Shown: piece after piece, positions 54,901-60,900 of the stretch | Position numbering within the stretch: the first letter of the stretch is position 1 | How the letters are laid out: every line of letters begins with the position of its first letter | Source of the DNA: Bugula neritina | Taxonomy: Eukaryota > Bryozoa > Gymnolaemata > Cheilostomatida > Bugulidae | Direction of reading: 5' to 3' | Length of the DNA: 64,000 nucleotides | Assembly (NCBI GenBank): GCA_964035545.1 | Contig: OZ037772.1 | Coordinates: forward strand, 7,384,389-7,448,388 | Program-made: the position numbers and the translations under genes | Notes under the pieces: generated by a model | What the model was told of the DNA's origin: nothing | Database searches by the model: none | The model's input: only the letters and a program-made list of their open reading frames with translations

Positions 54901-57900
54901 CCCAATATAATGCAAAGCTTAAAGACTTAGTAAACATAACACAGAGAAAGATATTAGTTGGTTGCTAAGTAGACTTCAAATCTCGGCCATTTTCAGTAAA
55001 CCAGGTGTGTATGTTATACAAGATAGAGTGAAACTCTTACCAACTGGACAGAAATATCCCGGTGGACAGAGCGTTGTGTCATTGTCCAGCACAACTATTC
55101 CCATAGTGTTGTCACAGAAATAGCCTATAAAATAACAATATTTACAAGTATTATTAATATGCATAGAGTTCCTGGTGAAGCAATCAGAAAATATCTTCCT
55201 TTGAAATTACTACAACTTGAAATGCCTTCAGTTATGGGCCATTTTACTTTAGTACACATTATGGTATTGTGAAAAAAAAAACCATAGCGTGCTTAAAGTT
55301 CATTAAAATTTATCACCTAGGATATATTTATCCGCTGATTCTAACTATGCATAGCAAAAAAGGCGGGGAGGGGGTTTTGCAGCTTTGTCATACAAACTGA
55401 TGGAAAAAGCATTACATGTCAATTTACTGAAATATTAAGAAAAGACCATAAAAAAATCAAGCAAAATTAGAACAAACCGCGATTATTCAGCTGTATTTGC
55501 TAATATTTCATAACTTTAGGGCAAGAAACTATATATATTGTCAGCTAAGTTGTGAAAAATAGCTAAAATAAGGAGTCTCAAGTGTGTATTTAAATAAGAA
55601 GTTTATGCGCATTCAATTATGGACAGATTACGAGGTTCAGATCAAATTGATACGATATCCTGAGTGGTGATGTGTGCTAACAAAACTGAGCAACTCCAGT
55701 CAAGGCTATTCATCAATGAGTAAATTATTAAATCAAACATCCTCTTTATTGTATTGAAGTTCCTATGAGTCATTGCTACTTCCACACCTTATAATCTGTA
55801 CTCTGTAGTGGAGCAAATTAGCAGTTTAGAGTTTGTACTATTATTGCTTGCTCACATCTCCATTTTGTAGTTAGTGAAGTTTTTAGACAATCGCTAAGAA
55901 CAACTGTCATAATGGCTGGTTGCCTACTGTTGTGACTAATGATATCTTACCTGCCGGGCAGTCCTTGCACTCAGACTGAAATTCCTCATCCTGGTAAGTT
56001 CCGTTCTCGCACCTGATTGGCTGTTGAGAAGCAGACGGACAGAAATGTCCAATAGGACACCTGAACTCATGGGGTGTGCTGGTGTTCTGACCAGGGGGAC
56101 AGTAGTAGCCGCTGGAGCAGACGCCAGCTGGCAGCGCTGCCCCTACTGATGGACAGTAGCTGCCAGCCACGCATATTACACAGTCAGAAATTTCATCCTA
56201 CAAAGAATTGAATTATTAGTGTTAGCTTAGATGCAGATCTTCTGTTCAGGGAACAAACAGCGCAGCCTTAATATACTAATTTCTCCAAGAGTGAATACTC
56301 TGGCTCTTTAATAATTTCTTATTCTTTTATTTCTCCCAATTTTATACTTTTTAGCTTTATATTTCTGCTTGTTAGCTCAAAATAAAATACCTGCAATATA
56401 ATGTTCAGCGGGTAATGAATAGCTAAAACTAGTTTGTTTGCCAAGTTTCTGGGGATGAAGTTCAACATGAATAAATTAGTTGTATTCACAGGGTTTATAA
56501 ATAAATTCAAAGAACTTAAGCTATCTCAATTTCCTTGTCTACAGCTCCTAAATAATTTTCTCCTCTAATGCATTTGCTTATACAGTGTGTGAATATTAAT
56601 CATATTGATTTCGCTTCAAGGTTATTGTTTATGAATTTTCTACAGTGAAAGCTTTGTCTGGGAGTGTAAAATACATTATATGTTGCTAAGTATTACCGAT
56701 ACAACCATACATTGAGACAATCATTCAAGAATGAGTGCCAAAAGCTGCAGCAGTTTTTAGATTTCATGGATGCTGTGTCCTTTTCTACAAGTTTGTGACC
56801 CAATTGAATGAATAATCATGCGTTATAGCAGTATATAAGAGCAATTTCTATTCATCATAAATCACAACAAATCAATACTTCAGAGCTGCAACAAGTGGTC
56901 TCAGGTGAGTAGAAATTCTTATTATGTATTACAAAATCGATTTGTATTACGAATTTGAGCTTTGACTATAAAGTTGTTATAAACCACTATATGACTTTGA
57001 AAATAGCAAATAACTACTGAATAATTATAACAGTTGAAAAAAAAATAGCAGCTTTTTAAAAACTCAAAATTAGAAAAGAAACTGAAAAAAAACTACTTGG
57101 CAGGTCTGTATCTACTATAAAAACGTTTTTGCGCTACTGCAATGCGGCATTCGTCAACTGTAAGGCTAAAATCCATCATTACATTTCAGATTAGAAACCT
57201 TAACCAAGGACCCACAGAAGGTGATTCTTAGCAAAAGACAGTCAGTAAAGAGTAAGTTCTTTTGACATTACTAAATCAAATTAATCAAAGGGCATTGTAA
57301 ATGGGAAAGCTTCTTTATTTAGCTGTTTCCTACACTTACGAGTTACGTTAAGTGGCTCAAGTAGTTGATAAATCAATATTTAATTAATATATTATAAATA
57401 TATAATTAATATATAATTGATATATAATCAAAGTATAAATAGATTTAACATAGTTTATAATACAGAAACTTGAACTGAAATTTGCAATACATTCTGAGCA
57501 GTGATTGCACAGGTAAATAAATAAACATGTGCTGCTGGTAAAAGGCTAAATATGTTGGTCAACTGTAATAATTTGAAAATATGTGTTTCCAAAGTTATTG
57601 TGAAAATTATAAATTTATGATAAGTATATTATTTGTTTATAGCTACAGTTAAGAAAAGAAAAGGAACAGAGAGAAATATCTGACTAACTGATTATCAAGT
57701 AAGTGAATCCACAGATATATTTCAAGTTGTTTACAATCTTAAGAGAGCAGCCGTGGTTGTTTACAATCTTATTTTCTATTATTACTAAACAAAAGTAATA
57801 CAAGTTGATATAAGGACAAAAAAATGTATCGTACTATTCTAATAGTATATATTAAATATTCAACTATGATACGGCATTGGAAATAAATTACGATTAGGTT

Positions 57901-60900
57901 ATTGATTGCATTGAATATACATCACAATCTCCTTATAATCTATATATTAATATACACTTATGCTGGTATTTAACTAAGCAAAAATTTAGCCGTTAAATGT
58001 ACTCAACTAAACAATTATAGCTACAAATATGAAGCTATATTAACAATTTCTTTGTTTCAACTACTAATAAGTGTTATTTTCGACTGGCCTTTTGCAATTG
58101 TGAAAAACTAGAACAAAACTATAATTAGAAAATACACTAGAGAGCAAATTTTCTAAAGAAATATTTTATTCACAGCTATCTGGACTAAAGCACCACCTCT
58201 CATTATATGCATTTTTAATTAAATAGCAAATAACTTAACCATACAGAACTAAGCAATTATGACTACAAATAGTAAACAAAAAATATCGAAACATTCCTAT
58301 ATTATTATAGTAGCATTTAGACTACTGCATCTTGTTTATCACTACTGTTGGTATTTCCTCCCCCCCCCCCACATGTTGAACCAAACACAAATGGCCAAAT
58401 GTAGAAAAATTGTACGGTCATAACAAACATTTGACTACTTTCAGTGGCAGGCTACATGATACAGGAGGAAGCAGACAAACTTCACGTTGATTGGCTGTAT
58501 GACAGCATTAAAGGGCCCAGACCGCCCAAGGAGATGCTGTCTGTGGCAGCAAGGAAAAGAATGATGCTGGCCTACCAGCACAGCCCAGGCAGACAGCTAC
58601 TTAGAAGAATGCCTGTACCAGCACCTTACATACGACTTAACAGGATGTTAGCTCCAATGCACCCGGTGAAAGTTGCATACGACAGGGAGAATAGAGAGTA
58701 CTTTAAGTTCTATGCATTATAAGACACTCAGGGTCCTATGTAAACTAATGGATTTTATGATTTCATGTTTCATTTTAAGATATTCATGTCTGAGATATCA
58801 TGGTGGCAAGCTATTTTTAAATATCTTATTAGTATGTGAATCTTTTTTAATAGAAATTAGTACTAATTTGACATTCCTTTGAGCAAACAGAGTTGACGTT
58901 ACATGTTGTATAAACTTCTTTAAACAATAAACATTTTAAATACTGTTCATTGTGGCACAATCAATATTTCTTTAGAAAAGCTTCATGTTATCATAACAGG
59001 AGGAAAGATTGTAAAGTGTGGGCAGATAATAATCTATTAGCTATTAACTGTAAAGGTATAGAAATGAAATTTCATGTTTCCCTATCAACTTGAAGTGAGA
59101 TATTGCAGTAATGGAACAAGTTTGAATAGCCCATGTCATATAGGAATCCATAAAACTAGTTCTGTGATAATACAATGGAAACCTTTTCATAAAGATAGTA
59201 ATCAGCCAGTGTGACATGTTACAAACAACTACTGCAATCACAAGTCACATGTTCTGCTGTACAAGATTTTAGGTAATAGTGGTACAAGTAATAATGGAAC
59301 AACTTTTAAAGGCAGAAATGGAAAAGTACGAAAACATGGCACACTGATGATAAATTTTCTTAAATCCCAAACTCAAAGCCTCAACTATTAAAGCCCAATC
59401 CCAAACCTAAACCCTTACCTATTCCCAAACCTAAACCCCATTCTAAACACCCAATCTCACCCTAATGTGCCACTTTTACCTACCTACTTCGCCATTATTA
59501 ACATTATTACAGGCTGAGCGTACAGCAATGATTGCTGTACGCTCAGCCTGTGTGTACACACAGGCTGAGCGTACAGCAATGATTGCTGTACGCTCAGCCT
59601 GTGTGTACACACAGGCTGAGCGTACAGCAATGATTGCTGTACGCTCAGCCTGTGTGTACACACAGGCTGAGCGTACAGCGACTACTAATGGCTACAGTGA
59701 CTACTAATGGCGAAGTAGTGTACACACAGGCAACATACACAAGTAACCCATGCTGGCTGTTGCAGCACTGTTTAATTAAGAATATATTTTCATGAACTGC
59801 TGCTGATTCAAACACACTTTGACTTTATAATTTCTCCAGAAGGAGCCTCGACTCAACATTTATAACAAATATAGCCTCTAAACAAGGGAAGCAACTCTGA
59901 ATACAGTGCACAAGTATCATACCTGTTGAGTGGTGTTCAGGTAGTAGCCCTGGTCGCAGGGGAGAGGAGAGGCGGATCCAAGAGGACAGAAGTGACCGAG
60001 GGGGCACTGGTCACCGGTGATGCCGTCTGCAGGGGTGGATGTATCAGCTGACAGAGAGCAGTAATAGCCAGGGGTGCAGTTACCCGAGGGAGAGGACAGC
60101 CCTTGGACCTGACAATACATGCCTGGGGTACACGGGGTGGGCTGGTGGGAGCCCTCAGGACAGAAGGTTCCGGGCTGACACTCTCCTCCATTCAGAGTCG
60201 GTGTGAAAGATGTAGAACTGCCATTGCAATACCACCCTAGCAACAAGATTGTAGAGTAAACAAAGGCCCATAGCAACAAGATTGTAGAGTAAACAAAGGC
60301 CTATAAGAAATAAAATACACAAAACCCATCATATTATTCACAGTGAAGTTTACTCATCTGAAAAAATGCCAAGGGAAGAGCATAAATCTGAAATGTGATA
60401 GAATAAAATATATCATATTCTGGGATGAATGACAATGTTTTGTTGAAGTTGAAAAATAATGATAAAGTAATTAGATGAAAAACGCCAATTGGTCTAAGTT
60501 TTAATAGATCTACGTATGCAAATGTAAGTTTGAAGAAGAATGTATATCAGTTGTTCCATAAGATATTACTAATAACAGCTATACACTAAACACTGCATGA
60601 AGGATCTATGTAACACGCAACAACATACATAAGTGTGACCAGACGTAACTATTCAATGCACCTATTGCTACCGCCTAAAAAAGATGTTATATTTTACTGA
60701 CTGCATTTTTATAACTGCATTAGGCAATGAATGCCTACAGAGTTGGGAAAGTGAATGCTAAATACTTTTACAAAGTCTGTGTTCACTTTGATAGCCCTGA
60801 AAATGCTATTACGACAGAACTGCAAAACAAGCAAAACAAAGTTCTCTTGGTATTAGACAAGTTGCAAACAATACAATGAAAAGTGAACAAGTAGAGTCAC

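Larger units (their letters stand above)
56862..58931 (+). other. Gene D transcription unit (four-exon model)
   Basis: Proposed exons: about 56862..56904, 57190..57251, 57643..57698, and from about 58444 to beyond the AATAAA at 58926..58931. The first three have good acceptors and donors, and none contains an ATG. The first ATG of the spliced leader is therefore 58456, which opens the reading frame. The unit lies wholly inside the intron 56198..59922 of the giant gene, on the opposite strand. The individual 5'-UTR exons are inferred from splice signals alone. Confidence 0.5.

Noticed and set aside
58444-58455. GTG start four codons upstream of the gene D ATG
   Set aside because: GTG initiation is not expected in an animal gene, and this is where the acceptor lies.
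59465-59707. Identical Q-A-E-R-T-A repeat peptides on both strands
   Set aside because: Artefact of the 51-bp palindromic unit, which reads the same on both strands.
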